DNA from: Methanospirillum purgamenti
GTDB lineage: Archaea > Halobacteriota > Methanomicrobia > Methanomicrobiales > Methanospirillaceae
Assembly (NCBI RefSeq): GCF_018502485.1
Contig: NZ_CP075546.1
Direction: 5' to 3' (one strand)
Length of the DNA: 64,000 bases
This document shows, piece by piece, positions 19,120 to 27,620 of the stretch. Each line of letters opens with the position of its first letter. Position 1 is the first letter of the stretch. Below the pieces are notes generated by a model that was not told where the DNA came from, did not search any database, and saw nothing but the letters and a program-made list of their open reading frames with translations. The translations under genes and the position numbers were made by a program.

Positions 19120-20559
19120 TGTCCTCCTGAAGTAATTGCATATATTGTTCACCTACATGAAAGAATTGATCAATTAGAATCCAGAGTCAAAGAACTCGAA
19201 TCCAGGCTAAACCTCAATAGTCGAAATAGCGGAAAACCACCATCTTCTGATGGGTATGCTAAAAAGAATCGAAATAAATCAGATCCTCGAAAGAAATATC
19301 CGGGAGGTCAACCCGGCCATAAAGGGACAACCTTAAGACAGAGTCCTCATCCAGATCATATCGAATATCATAAACCTCATGAATGCTCCAAATGTGGACA
19401 TAGCCTTGTTTCTGGAAAAATACTCGGTATTGAAAAAAGACAGGTTTTTGATCTCCCCCCTCCTCCCACAATCGAGATAACAGAACATCAGTCTTTCACT
19501 ATCTGCTGTCCTCATTGCGGTTTAAAAACATCAGGGGATTTTCCCGAAGATATTACACATCCAGTTCAATATGGATCCAGAGTCAAATCTTATCTGACCT
19601 ATCTTTCTCATCATCAATTAATCCCATATGAACGAGTAACTGAAATCTGCTCAGATCTTTTTGGTTTTTCTGTTAGTCCTGGAACAATAGTAAATTTAAC
19701 TCACAATCTGGCGAAGAAATTACAATCATTTAAGGATGATATTGTAAACATTCTTCAAAATGAGCCAGTAATTCATAATGATGAAACTGGAGTCAGAGTA
19801 GAAGGAAAACTTCATTGGCTTCATGTGACCTGTACTCCTAACCTAACTCATTATTCCCTTCAGAGAAAAAGAGGTAAAGAAGGAATGGATAATATTGGAA
19901 TCCTTCCTGAATTTCATGGGATTAGTGTTCATGATTTCTGGGGTCCTTATCTTTCCTATTCCTGCGAACACAGTTTTTGTTGTGCTCATATTATCCGAGA
20001 ACTCATCCGGGTTGAAGAAGAAACCTCTCAAAAATGGCCTTATGATCTTATTGAGTTATTATTAGGGGCAAAAGAAAACAAAGAGATATTTCATGGAGTT
20101 GGGGTACCTATTCCTCCAATCATACGTACCAGTCTGATGGAGTCATACGATGAATTGACACAGATAGGAGTGGATGAAAATCCTCCATCGATTGTGGATG
20201 AAGTAAAAAGGGGCAGGAAGAAAAAGGGATTTGTAAGAAACTTACTCGAAAGGCTAAAAGAGTGGAAAGATAGTGTGTTGAGATTTATAAATGATCCTCT
20301 CGTTCCATTCGACAATAATCAGGCCGAGAGAGATATTCGTATGATGAAGGTAAAAATGAAAATATCAGGTGGATTTAGAAGCTTCGATACAGCCAGTGCG
20401 ATTGGTCTGATCAGAAGTTACATTTCAACTATTAGAAAAAATGGAATTAATGTTATTGAAGGAATTGTTTCAGCATTTCATAATTTTCCATGGTCACCAA
20501 ATAGAACCAAAGATATTAGTGGAGAGTCGTTACTCTCTCAAAATCTTGCATTAGCCTAA
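19108..20559 (+). CDS. IS66-family transposase with replaced N-terminus
   Basis: 483 residues. A short coiled coil (LHERIDQLESRVKELESRL) precedes NSGKPPSSDG, a basic region (YPGGQPGHKG), a zinc-binding motif (CSKCGHS ... CCPHCGLKT) and the DDE domain: Asp in HNDETGVRV, Asp in VHDFWGPY and Glu in FDNNQAERDIRMMK. The first four residues, MWVE, come from the inserted element's terminal repeat and the duplicated target. The native gene began MDFPEELKAKILE and is severed at 15621. All recognised domains are present, so a slightly altered protein could be made if the ATG at 19108 is used. No internal break is visible. Confidence 0.9.
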   Translation: MWVECPPEVIAYIVHLHERIDQLESRVKELESRLNLNSRNSGKPPSSDGYAKKNRNKSDPRKKYPGGQPGHKGTTLRQSPHPDHIEYHKPHECSKCGHSLVSGKILGIEKRQVFDLPPPPTIEITEHQSFTICCPHCGLKTSGDFPEDITHPVQYGSRVKSYLTYLSHHQLIPYERVTEICSDLFGFSVSPGTIVNLTHNLAKKLQSFKDDIVNILQNEPVIHNDETGVRVEGKLHWLHVTCTPNLTHYSLQRKRGKEGMDNIGILPEFHGISVHDFWGPYLSYSCEHSFCCAHIIRELIRVEEETSQKWPYDLIELLLGAKENKEIFHGVGVPIPPIIRTSLMESYDELTQIGVDENPPSIVDEVKRGRKKKGFVRNLLERLKEWKDSVLRFINDPLVPFDNNQAERDIRMMKVKMKISGGFRSFDTASAIGLIRSYISTIRKNGINVIEGIVSAFHNFPWSPNRTKDISGESLLSQNLALA

Positions 20560-20576
20560 GCCGACTGAATAGTTAC

Positions 20577-20584
20577 GTTTTACT
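20577..20584. repeat. Target-site duplication of the IS66-like element, right copy
   Basis: GTTTTACT, identical to 15442-15449. Confidence 0.9.
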
Positions 20585-20677
20585 TATAAATTTGATTTCG
20601 TAACACTCCTCGCTCATGTGCGTCGGATTTTATGAATTAAACGCCTTATTCGGGCATATTCACACACAAAAGCCAAA

Positions 20678-20706
20678 AAAAGCACTCCATACGTCATCGG
20701 TTTAGG
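20678..20706. repeat. Left duplication and terminal inverted repeat of ISH8-like element
   Basis: AAAAGCACTC (20678-20687) followed by CATACGTCATCGGTTTAGG (20688-20706). Confidence 0.85.
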
Positions 20707-22365
20707 TAAGGTGTAACACGAGTAAAACCCTCAAAAAATGATCTACAGTCACATTAGGGTAATGGAATTTGAGGTTTGGATCTCTGTGGCTTGCACATCA
20801 GGTTGCTTTCATGCCATCCCTGACAAAAAAAACTGCGTACTGACAAAAACTTCATAAAAACTTCGACCGCCTAGGCTAGATTAAGGTCCTGATTCATAGA
20901 TTTTACAATAAGGCCTAAATATACAAGTTACTTATATGTGTCTTTCTGTTCACATGAGCAGAGATAGCTCCTTGCACTATGGTCTCCCAGATTTCTCTCC
21001 AAGGTGCAGTTGCTCGAAGTCCTCGTTTTTTCTTTCCGAGATTACGGAGAATCTGACTTGCATTTTCTGCAAAAATGATAGCCCATGAGCGTTTTTTGAG
21101 TCTGATGAACACTGAAGGTTCCAAAATTCTGCGAGCTACCGCAAACAACTCCCGTGCAATAATCAGCCTTATAATAGGGATTCGAATGAATATTTCAGTT
21201 ATAGCATCATTTTTTGATTTCAGTCGTCCCAGTAGATTCTCGCTCTTTATCTCCCGAAAAAGATTCTCGATATCCCATCGTGCCGCATACAAAGATGCCA
21301 CATCTCTTCCGGCAAGTTCTTCCTCGGGAATATTTGTGAAGTAGGTATTATATTCATCAGTTTTTTCATTATATACTGCGATAAATCGAAGTTCCAAAGG
21401 ATATTTGGCCTTTTTTTCACCATTCGAGAAGTACCTGACTGTGACCCTTGCATCAATGTCAAGTTTATTAGAACTGACAATCTCTATGGCTTTTAGGATA
21501 TCCTGGCCGATTATTCTCGTTCTCATTTTTTCTGGAACACCTAAACCTACTGATATCACTTCAGCTTTCGTGTTTGATTTTATTCTTGTAACAAAAAACC
21601 CGCCATAATCTACTATTTTAGCAAAAACATCGAATTTAAAGAAACCACGATCCATCAGCAACAACATACCATTCACCCATGGACCAACGGTGAGGGTTTT
21701 TGCATCATTGGTTTTTTCCGGAAAAAATTTCACAGAACGGGGTCCATTACGAACGACACTTAACAATACGGAGACCTTAATACCCGCCGTTACTCTTCGT
21801 GTTCGCGTTGCTGGATATTTATTTGCCAGAAAGGAGTGGACTCTCACGATTGTATTATCCTTGATAAGTACATCTTTAAATGTACGTAAATATCCCTTCA
21901 ATTCCGCATTTATCCCACTCATTTGATGAGAAATGTAGTTTTCAAGACACTTATCAACAAATGCCAGACCCTCATTACTGAATCGATCATAAAAACTGCT
22001 GTATACCACTTGTTTCTCTTTATCTACAATGGAATTGTAGATTCGATGAAATTTGCTTATTGAGGGTTCTTCTTTTGAATAAAACCCGAAGATTAGCGTT
22101 AAAAGAAATTCTATCGGAAATATTTTTCTGGAACGGATAGTAAATCTCGACTCAACAGCCGCGCAGGAGATTTCTTGAAAAGGAACTAGTTCTGCTAGTC
22201 TTTCGGTGAATAAACGGTAATCAGTGCTCTGATCTGAAACCATGAGCACTTGGTAGGGGGTGTATATATACTCGCCGGATTAGTACGTTCCAAAATTTAG
22301 TAACTATGCAAGGGAATTAGACGAATGATATGTCACCTTTGTTATTCCTTAACCGATGACATATG
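20688..22365 (-). mobile_element. ISH8-like IS4-family insertion sequence
   Basis: The terminal inverted repeats match at 17 of 19 positions (left CATACGTCATCGGTTTAGG; right, inverted, CATATGTCATCGGTTAAGG). They are flanked by a 10-bp direct repeat, AAAAGCACTC. A 10-bp duplication fits the ISH8 group of IS4. The element is about 1.68 kb and has one apparently intact transposase gene. Confidence 0.88.
20915..22243 (-). CDS. IS4-family (ISH8-like) transposase, apparently intact
   Basis: About 442 residues from the ATG of MVSDQSTDYRLF; a GTG two codons upstream is the alternative. Catalytic candidates are Asp in LIKDNTIVRVH, Asp in LLLMDRGFFKFD and the Y-R-E-K-like signature YAARWDIENLFREIK. 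No internal stop or frameshift is seen. It lies within matching terminal repeats, with 209 bases of non-coding sequence between the stop and the left repeat. Confidence 0.9.
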   Translation of the reverse strand: MVSDQSTDYRLFTERLAELVPFQEISCAAVESRFTIRSRKIFPIEFLLTLIFGFYSKEEPSISKFHRIYNSIVDKEKQVVYSSFYDRFSNEGLAFVDKCLENYISHQMSGINAELKGYLRTFKDVLIKDNTIVRVHSFLANKYPATRTRRVTAGIKVSVLLSVVRNGPRSVKFFPEKTNDAKTLTVGPWVNGMLLLMDRGFFKFDVFAKIVDYGGFFVTRIKSNTKAEVISVGLGVPEKMRTRIIGQDILKAIEIVSSNKLDIDARVTVRYFSNGEKKAKYPLELRFIAVYNEKTDEYNTYFTNIPEEELAGRDVASLYAARWDIENLFREIKSENLLGRLKSKNDAITEIFIRIPIIRLIIARELFAVARRILEPSVFIRLKKRSWAIIFAENASQILRNLGKKKRGLRATAPWREIWETIVQGAISAHVNRKTHISNLYI

Positions 22366-22375
22366 AAAAGCACTC
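22347..22375. repeat. Right terminal inverted repeat and duplication of ISH8-like element
   Basis: CCTTAACCGATGACATATG (22347-22365) followed by AAAAGCACTC (22366-22375). Confidence 0.85.
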
Positions 22376-22812
22376 ATTAAAAATTTAGCCTATATCCCCT
22401 GAATATTGAAAATAATGGACCCTGAACTCCGAAAAATGGCAATACTTTATGTAATATAGTAACACAAAAATCTTCTCATATTCGAACGCTATGCCCTGAT
22501 ATGAATTAAGATATATGAACGTAAGGCTCATCTTCATTAACAATAGCATGGCCCTGAGAAATCAAGAGTTTCTTTTAAAAATCAAAATTAAGGGTATAAT
22601 AACTCTATTTTCCAATCCTTGTATGTTGATGTGTCATATCCTTCAAATATTCAGTAAAATCGGAAAATAAGCCCGAATTATATAATGATTTTACCACGTT
22701 ATCCAATATGGTATGGTGAGTCTTTCACATGGATTCTCTTTTTGGGTTTGATTTAAAAGTTATCCGTTGTTTCTATTCACTCAAAAGAATGAATATCTGG
22801 AGAATTTAGGTA
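22376..22812. other. Intergenic region downstream of the CAP-domain gene
   Basis: About 440 A+T-rich bases with no supportable ORF, RNA gene or strong repeat on either strand. Confidence 0.5.
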
Positions 22813-24327
22813 TTAATATGGCTTTTGCCCAATATAATTACCTGGTGACCAGTACTGGCAGACATAATAATACCCATTACCTGGTACGTATGCCTTTCCA
22901 CAACCGATTTGGGTGCTGTCCAGCCAAATGACCTGGGTATAATGGCTACATGTCCCTCCGATACAACAATTGGGGAACGTATTGGCATGATTGTAGTATT
23001 GTTTTTCTGTACCAGCCCAGGATGTTGTTGTCAGATGACTCACGATATCTGTCCAACTCCGATCATATGATGCCCAGGCAATATTTTCACCAGCATAGGT
23101 TCCCCCTGATCCGTATCGATAATACCCGTCTTTTGGTGAATGAGAAAAAACATCATTTGTTGCCATATATGTTGCCCATCTCTGAGCGGTTGTTTCAAGA
23201 CTTCCTGACCAGGTCTGTGCCGGAGTCCCGACTTCACTTCTCCATGTATTATGCGCATTGACTATCTCCGCACTCGGTCCGGATACAAATGAAAAATGCC
23301 GGACATGCGGTTTGTCTCCTGCTAATCCGAAACTCCATTGTCTATCTGTTACTGCCCCATCCCAGACATGGTTATTATTCCAATCGATGTACCATTGACC
23401 ATTCCGGAACACTCCGATCCTCTCAACACCTGAATTACTCCAGTCACCAACCACCGGGATATCTCCTGCAAGCCCGAATTTCCACCTTCTATCAATGGAT
23501 GTTCCATCCCACTGGCCATTTCCATTCCAATCCACGTACCAGTATCCGCTACGGAATACACCAATTCGTGCTACACCTGATCCACTCCAGTCGGCGACAA
23601 CAGGTTTGTCCCCAGGAAGTCCGAATTTCCACTGTTTATCTGTTACTGCCCCATCCCATCGTCCATTATTATTCCAGTCAATATACCAGTATGCGGTATT
23701 CCGAAAGACTCCTATTTGGATACTTGTCCCTCCTCTGTATAATCCATAGACGGGAATATCTCCTGCCAGCCCAAAACTGGTCTGACTATCAACCGATGAA
23801 CCGTCCCAACGTCCATTTTTGTTGGTATCCAGGTACCAAACTCCGTTCCTAAATACTCCAAAAAAATATGTAGAAACCGGAATATCTCCTGCTAATCCGA
23901 AACTTGTGGTTCTGTCAGTACCTGTTCCATCCCATCTGTGGTTTGCATTGACATCAACATACCATTGCGCGTTTCTAAATACCCCAATATAATGCCCTCC
24001 CGATTCTATTGAGACATCTGATGACACTGGTTCTGATCTGGATTGAGTTGAGACATTATCCAGAGCATTTGATTCCGGTGGGGGGGAAAGACCCGTTTTT
24101 GGAACCTTGACTACCATATGGTTAGCAGTGATTTTGTTTTGACAGGGTATACAGTCTTTCGCGACTTCTGGGTTTGTCAGAATGGGCGAATTTTGCGGAG
24201 TAATGATTGAATTACTTGGTGTGACAGGAATTTGATTGTTATCCGGGTACTGGAGAGCAATGGCGAATGAAGTAGAGATAATAAGCATTGTCGAACAGAA
24301 AATTACGGTGAAAATTTTTAATTTCAT
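22813..24327 (-). CDS. Secreted CAP/SCP-domain protein with five propeller-type repeats
   Basis: 504 residues. The signal peptide is MKLKIFTVIFCSTMLIISTSF, followed by a Pro-rich linker. Five repeats span residues 114-345 (IGVFRNGQWYIDWNNN.RWDG...FGLAGDIPV). Their last loop reads DWSGSGVARIG and lacks most acidic calcium ligands found in the three larger relatives. A CAP (SCP/Tpx-1/PR-1) domain fills 353-500, with HNTWR (359), the catalytic-pocket residues His395 (FSHS), Glu413 (GENIA) and His462 (SHYTQVIW), and the terminal signature CQYWSPGNYIG. Cysteines at 454, 455, 460, 476 and 490 suggest disulfides and an extracytoplasmic location. CAP proteins have varied roles; the activity here cannot be inferred. 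Confidence 0.9.
   Translation of the reverse strand: MKLKIFTVIFCSTMLIISTSFAIALQYPDNNQIPVTPSNSIITPQNSPILTNPEVAKDCIPCQNKITANHMVVKVPKTGLSPPPESNALDNVSTQSRSEPVSSDVSIESGGHYIGVFRNAQWYVDVNANHRWDGTGTDRTTSFGLAGDIPVSTYFFGVFRNGVWYLDTNKNGRWDGSSVDSQTSFGLAGDIPVYGLYRGGTSIQIGVFRNTAYWYIDWNNNGRWDGAVTDKQWKFGLPGDKPVVADWSGSGVARIGVFRSGYWYVDWNGNGQWDGTSIDRRWKFGLAGDIPVVGDWSNSGVERIGVFRNGQWYIDWNNNHVWDGAVTDRQWSFGLAGDKPHVRHFSFVSGPSAEIVNAHNTWRSEVGTPAQTWSGSLETTAQRWATYMATNDVFSHSPKDGYYRYGSGGTYAGENIAWASYDRSWTDIVSHLTTTSWAGTEKQYYNHANTFPNCCIGGTCSHYTQVIWLDSTQIGCGKAYVPGNGYYYVCQYWSPGNYIGQKPY
23293..23988 (-). repeat. Five tandem coding repeats (divergent version)
   Basis: Units of about 41-50 residues based on GVFR...WY.D.N.N..WDG...D....FGLAGDIPV. 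They are much more diverged from each other than in the large surface genes, but the count is again five. Confidence 0.85.
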
Positions 24328-24479
24328 ACCTCGGAATGGTCTTAATTGGTATTATATTTATCGCTTTCAAGGGGTTAGGTTATGATATTATTATGTAAAG
24401 ACCATAATCATTTTAATAATATATTCAATTAATGATAAATCAATATGATCTATCTATCCCCTCAAAACAGATGCTATTC

Positions 24480-25579
24480 ATCTTTTTTACTGTCAAAATC
24501 CAGATTGTTTCGATTATGATAAACGTGGGCTAGGAAATCTTACAGTTAGTGGAACATCTGGAGACCAAGGGAACCGGATGTTGAGATGTAGGACTTGTGG
24601 CTATCGCTTCTCTGAAATCAGAGGTACTGTTTTATTCAATTCTAAAATAGACCCCCGATAAAGCGTTTTTGCCATGGAACATTTGTCCAAGGGATGTGGT
24701 ATATGGAAAACCAGTAGATTAACAGAAGTAAGTTTAGGGATAGTGGCCAGACTCTCTATAAAGTCAAGAAAACATGCTCAATAAGCCCAGGATGAATTGA
24801 TTGGTTTTTCCCCATCAGACAAACAAAGTTCAATTTGATGAAAAATGAAGTTTCGTTGGTAAGAATGAGAAGAATTGTGATTCATTCAGCCCAAAGGATA
24901 GCAATAATGGAGATAATTGGGATTTTTTTGCGAATGATCCAGAAACCGATTAATTCTTTTTTTCATTCCCGGAAAACGAACCGCAGAGAATACTCACAAA
25001 CTCATACAAGACTTCATGAGAAGAACCAGGGAAAAATTATGAGTTGATTACCACAGACAAGTATTTGCCATATAAAGATGCCATCCTTCTCGGATACGGG
25101 AAACTGGTCAATCCTGAGAGGACAGTCAAACGACGGCGTCCAAAAAGCCATATTGGGAGGTTCCCTCAGGATTGGTTTATGTAATAGTAATAAAACACCT
25201 TTCCAAAGGAAGAATATGTACGGTTTAGACAGAACTTATCTTTGGAACAGAGGAGGGACTGAAAACGGCATTAAATAACTCAAAAGTTAGTAATAAGATT
25301 AACACTTCATTTATCGAACAGCAGAATGGGACTGAAAGAAATCGGAATTCACGAAAACTTAGAAAAAACTTTCATTTTCTAAAGAACTGGAAGAACATGA
25401 ATCAATGACGTTTTTCTCTATATAGTTACAATTTTTGTTGGCCCCTCCAGACACTTCAAATTCGAGATAAACAGAGGGAGTTATCAATAAAGAGAACACC
25501 TGCAATGGCGGCAGGTTTAACGGATCATGTGTGGACTATCGAAGAGTGGATCTGCTTTCCAACAGTGCAGTTATGTTAG
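24480..25579 (+). pseudogene. Decayed zinc-finger/IS1-like transposase
   Basis: Recognisable pieces appear in order across changing frames. First is FYCQNPDCFDYDKRGLGNL with the zinc-finger continuation RCRTCGYRFSEIRGTVLF. Then come EHLSKGCGIWKTSRLTEVS (an HTH-like region), GLVYVIVIKHLSKEEYVRF (catalytic region), SFIEQQNGTERNRNSRKLRK and finally RTPAMAAGLTDHVWTIEEW. This order matches the insertion-sequence transposases with an InsA-like zinc finger and IS1-like DDE domain that are common in methanogens. Many stops and frameshifts make it long dead. No terminal repeats were identified. Confidence 0.72.
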
Positions 25580-25678
25580 ATCACGACCAAATAAAAAATT
25601 ATCTTATCGAAAAATACATAGAGAAACCTTCCTATATATTTAAAAATAGAATTTATATCACATTTTTATATGATATTT

Positions 25679-26620
25679 ATGAATCAGAAATTATCAATAA
25701 TTATTCCTGTATACAATGAAGAAGGGAATGTTGATCGCTTATATGAAAAATTAATTAAAGATCTTGCTCAAATCACTTTAAATTATGAAATTTTTTTTAT
25801 AGATGATGGGTCTGTTGATTCCACATTTTCGAAGTTACAGAGAATTCATCTGGAAAATAATAAAGTCAAAGTAATAAAATTTAGACGTAACTTTGGAAAA
25901 TCTATCGCATTAAATACTGCTTTCACAAAGGTTAATGGTGATGTTATTATTACGATGGATGGAGATCTCCAAGATGATTCTGAAGAAATTTCTAGATTTT
26001 TAGCAAAAATAGAAGCCGGATTTGATATGGTTTCTGGGTGGAAATTTCCCAGAAATGATCCTATAGCAAAAAGATTGCCGTCGAGAATTTTTAACAGTTT
26101 GACCTGTAAGCTTACTGGTTTAAAACTTCATGACTTTAATTGTGGGTTTAAAGCTTACAAAAAGGAAGTAACTGAAACAATTTCTCTATACGGTGAGATG
26201 CACCGCTATACTCCTGCCTTAGCAGCATTTTATGGCTTCCGGATTGCGGAGATCAAGGTAAGGCACCATCCTCGGACAGAAGGAAGATCGAAGTTTGGTT
26301 TTTCAAGAATTTTTAAAGGTATGTTTGATCTGATAACGGTTAAATATCTGACAACTTATGCATCACGTCCTTTGCATGTCTTTGGTATTCCTGGATTTAT
26401 TTCCCTATTCATTGGTGTTTTAATAGGATTATATTTAATATTTTTAAGAATTATCGAAAATATAATTCTTGGTGATCGTCCTTTATTACTACTATCGGTT
26501 TTGCTTATAATCCTCGGTTTACAATTTATTTCACTTGGTTTATTGGGAGAAATGATTACGTATCGGGAGGTGAAAAGAGAGAATGTCAACAGATTCATTG
26601 AAACTTTTCTTAGTGATTAA
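25679..26620 (+). CDS. GT2 glycosyltransferase, GtrB/dolichol-phosphate-mannose-synthase-like, with two C-terminal membrane helices
   Basis: About 313 residues from MNQKLSIII; an ATG three codons upstream (25670) is equally possible. The GT2 fold shows SIIIPVYNEEGNV, FIDDGSVDST, KFRRNFGKS and the DxD-type MDGDLQDD. The C-terminus has two hydrophobic helices (VFGIPGFISLFIGVLIGLYL and LLLLSVLLIILGLQF), as in enzymes that attach a sugar to a polyprenyl phosphate at the membrane. It is paralogous to the protein at 46878-47816. It probably makes a lipid-linked sugar donor for the GT-C transferases nearby (inference). The sugar is unknown. Confidence 0.85.
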   Translation: MNQKLSIIIPVYNEEGNVDRLYEKLIKDLAQITLNYEIFFIDDGSVDSTFSKLQRIHLENNKVKVIKFRRNFGKSIALNTAFTKVNGDVIITMDGDLQDDSEEISRFLAKIEAGFDMVSGWKFPRNDPIAKRLPSRIFNSLTCKLTGLKLHDFNCGFKAYKKEVTETISLYGEMHRYTPALAAFYGFRIAEIKVRHHPRTEGRSKFGFSRIFKGMFDLITVKYLTTYASRPLHVFGIPGFISLFIGVLIGLYLIFLRIIENIILGDRPLLLLSVLLIILGLQFISLGLLGEMITYREVKRENVNRFIETFLSD

Positions 26621-26663
26621 TTTTGTCATTAAAATGTAGACATTTTTTATTGGAAAGATTTTT

Positions 26664-27608
26664 TTATTTCCTTTTCCCTATGATTTTCCTGAACATTCTT
26701 TTAGAAGTGATTCGCCAATCGTTCAAGAGATTTAAAAGATGGGCAGAAATTTCATCTGGTTTAATTAATAGATTATTTTCGGTACAAAAAACGGGTTTTT
26801 TTGCAATTTTGCAAATCTCAACCGCCTGCTCATAGGAACTCTCAATGAATATAAAACTATCCGTTTTTTTATACACTTCACCTTTAAACTCGCCATGACA
26901 GATAGTTCGAAGACGAGTAGCAGCATCAGGGACATGCAGCATGATTAGATTATTATATTCAATACAATTTTTATTTAGCCATAATTCAGTCAATCCCCGA
27001 TATTTCTCTAATCTACTAGTAACGAGATAACCAACAGGTTGTGTTGGTATTAATTTAGGGGCAGCATTCAGAAGAAAATTTTCATATTTTTTGGAATCGT
27101 CATTTTGGAAAAAGCCTGGATCAGCACAGAGTACTCCATCAATATCCATACAAGCGTGCTTTAGTCCCCAATGATGCATGTAGTTCCATTCAAACATTCT
27201 TGGATGGTTACAAATCTTGAAACATATATCTACTGTTCGAAAGTTCGTAGGCAAGGCATATGCAACACAGAAGGTTTTTTGGCAATTCAAGCTACTTTTA
27301 TTGATCTGTTCTTTGGCTTTTTTCATAGCTTCACAAGTGCTGATGCTATCATCAACAATTAAAATGTGTTTTGCCTCATCTATTGAGTGTATCCAATCCT
27401 CACTTTTCCGAGTTAAGCCTAAATTATACATTTTTTCATTAAGTAATGAATCAATATCGGTAAACGGAATATTACGGTATAAAGCAATAATTGCAGCAAC
27501 TAATAAACCGCTTCGAGGAATTCCAACAATTAAATCGATATCAATGGGAAGTTTATGTAAATTATTACAAATATCATTGTTTAATTGAGCATATGTAATG
27601 AAATTCAA
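26664..27608 (-). CDS. Phosphoribosyltransferase-HAD fusion protein
   Basis: 314 residues; TTG start preceded by AAGAGGT at suitable spacing. The N-terminal type-I PRTase-like fold has LIVGIPRSGLLVA and the PRPP-binding motif HILIVDDSISTCEAM. From about residue 150 a HAD-like segment begins with CMDIDGVLCADPGFF and continues through VGYLVTSRLEKYRGLTELWL. Proteins of this composition occur in polysaccharide loci, but their substrate is not established. It is the last gene of the leftward glycan block and follows a methyltransferase gene by 12 bases. Confidence 0.72.
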   Translation of the reverse strand: MNFITYAQLNNDICNNLHKLPIDIDLIVGIPRSGLLVAAIIALYRNIPFTDIDSLLNEKMYNLGLTRKSEDWIHSIDEAKHILIVDDSISTCEAMKKAKEQINKSSLNCQKTFCVAYALPTNFRTVDICFKICNHPRMFEWNYMHHWGLKHACMDIDGVLCADPGFFQNDDSKKYENFLLNAAPKLIPTQPVGYLVTSRLEKYRGLTELWLNKNCIEYNNLIMLHVPDAATRLRTICHGEFKGEVYKKTDSFIFIESSYEQAVEICKIAKKPVFCTENNLLIKPDEISAHLLNLLNDWRITSKRMFRKIIGKRK

Positions 27609-27620
27609 AATTTCTACCTC

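Larger units (their letters stand above)
15450..20576 (+). mobile_element. IS66-like element, interrupted by nested insertions
   Basis: It is bounded by inverted repeats GTAACTATTCAG (15450-15461) and CTGAATAGTTAC (20565-20576), with the 8-bp duplication GTTTTACT outside each. Removing the inner element and one copy of its 5-bp duplication leaves roughly 1.63 kb encoding a single IS66-type transposase starting MDFPEELKAKILE-CPPEVIAY. The ends and duplication are perfect, so this insertion is fairly recent. Confidence 0.92.

Noticed and set aside
23289..23852. 187-codon plus-strand ORF opposite the CAP protein repeats
   Set aside because: Same cause: repeat-driven shadow of the minus-strand gene, with low-complexity, non-conserved translation.
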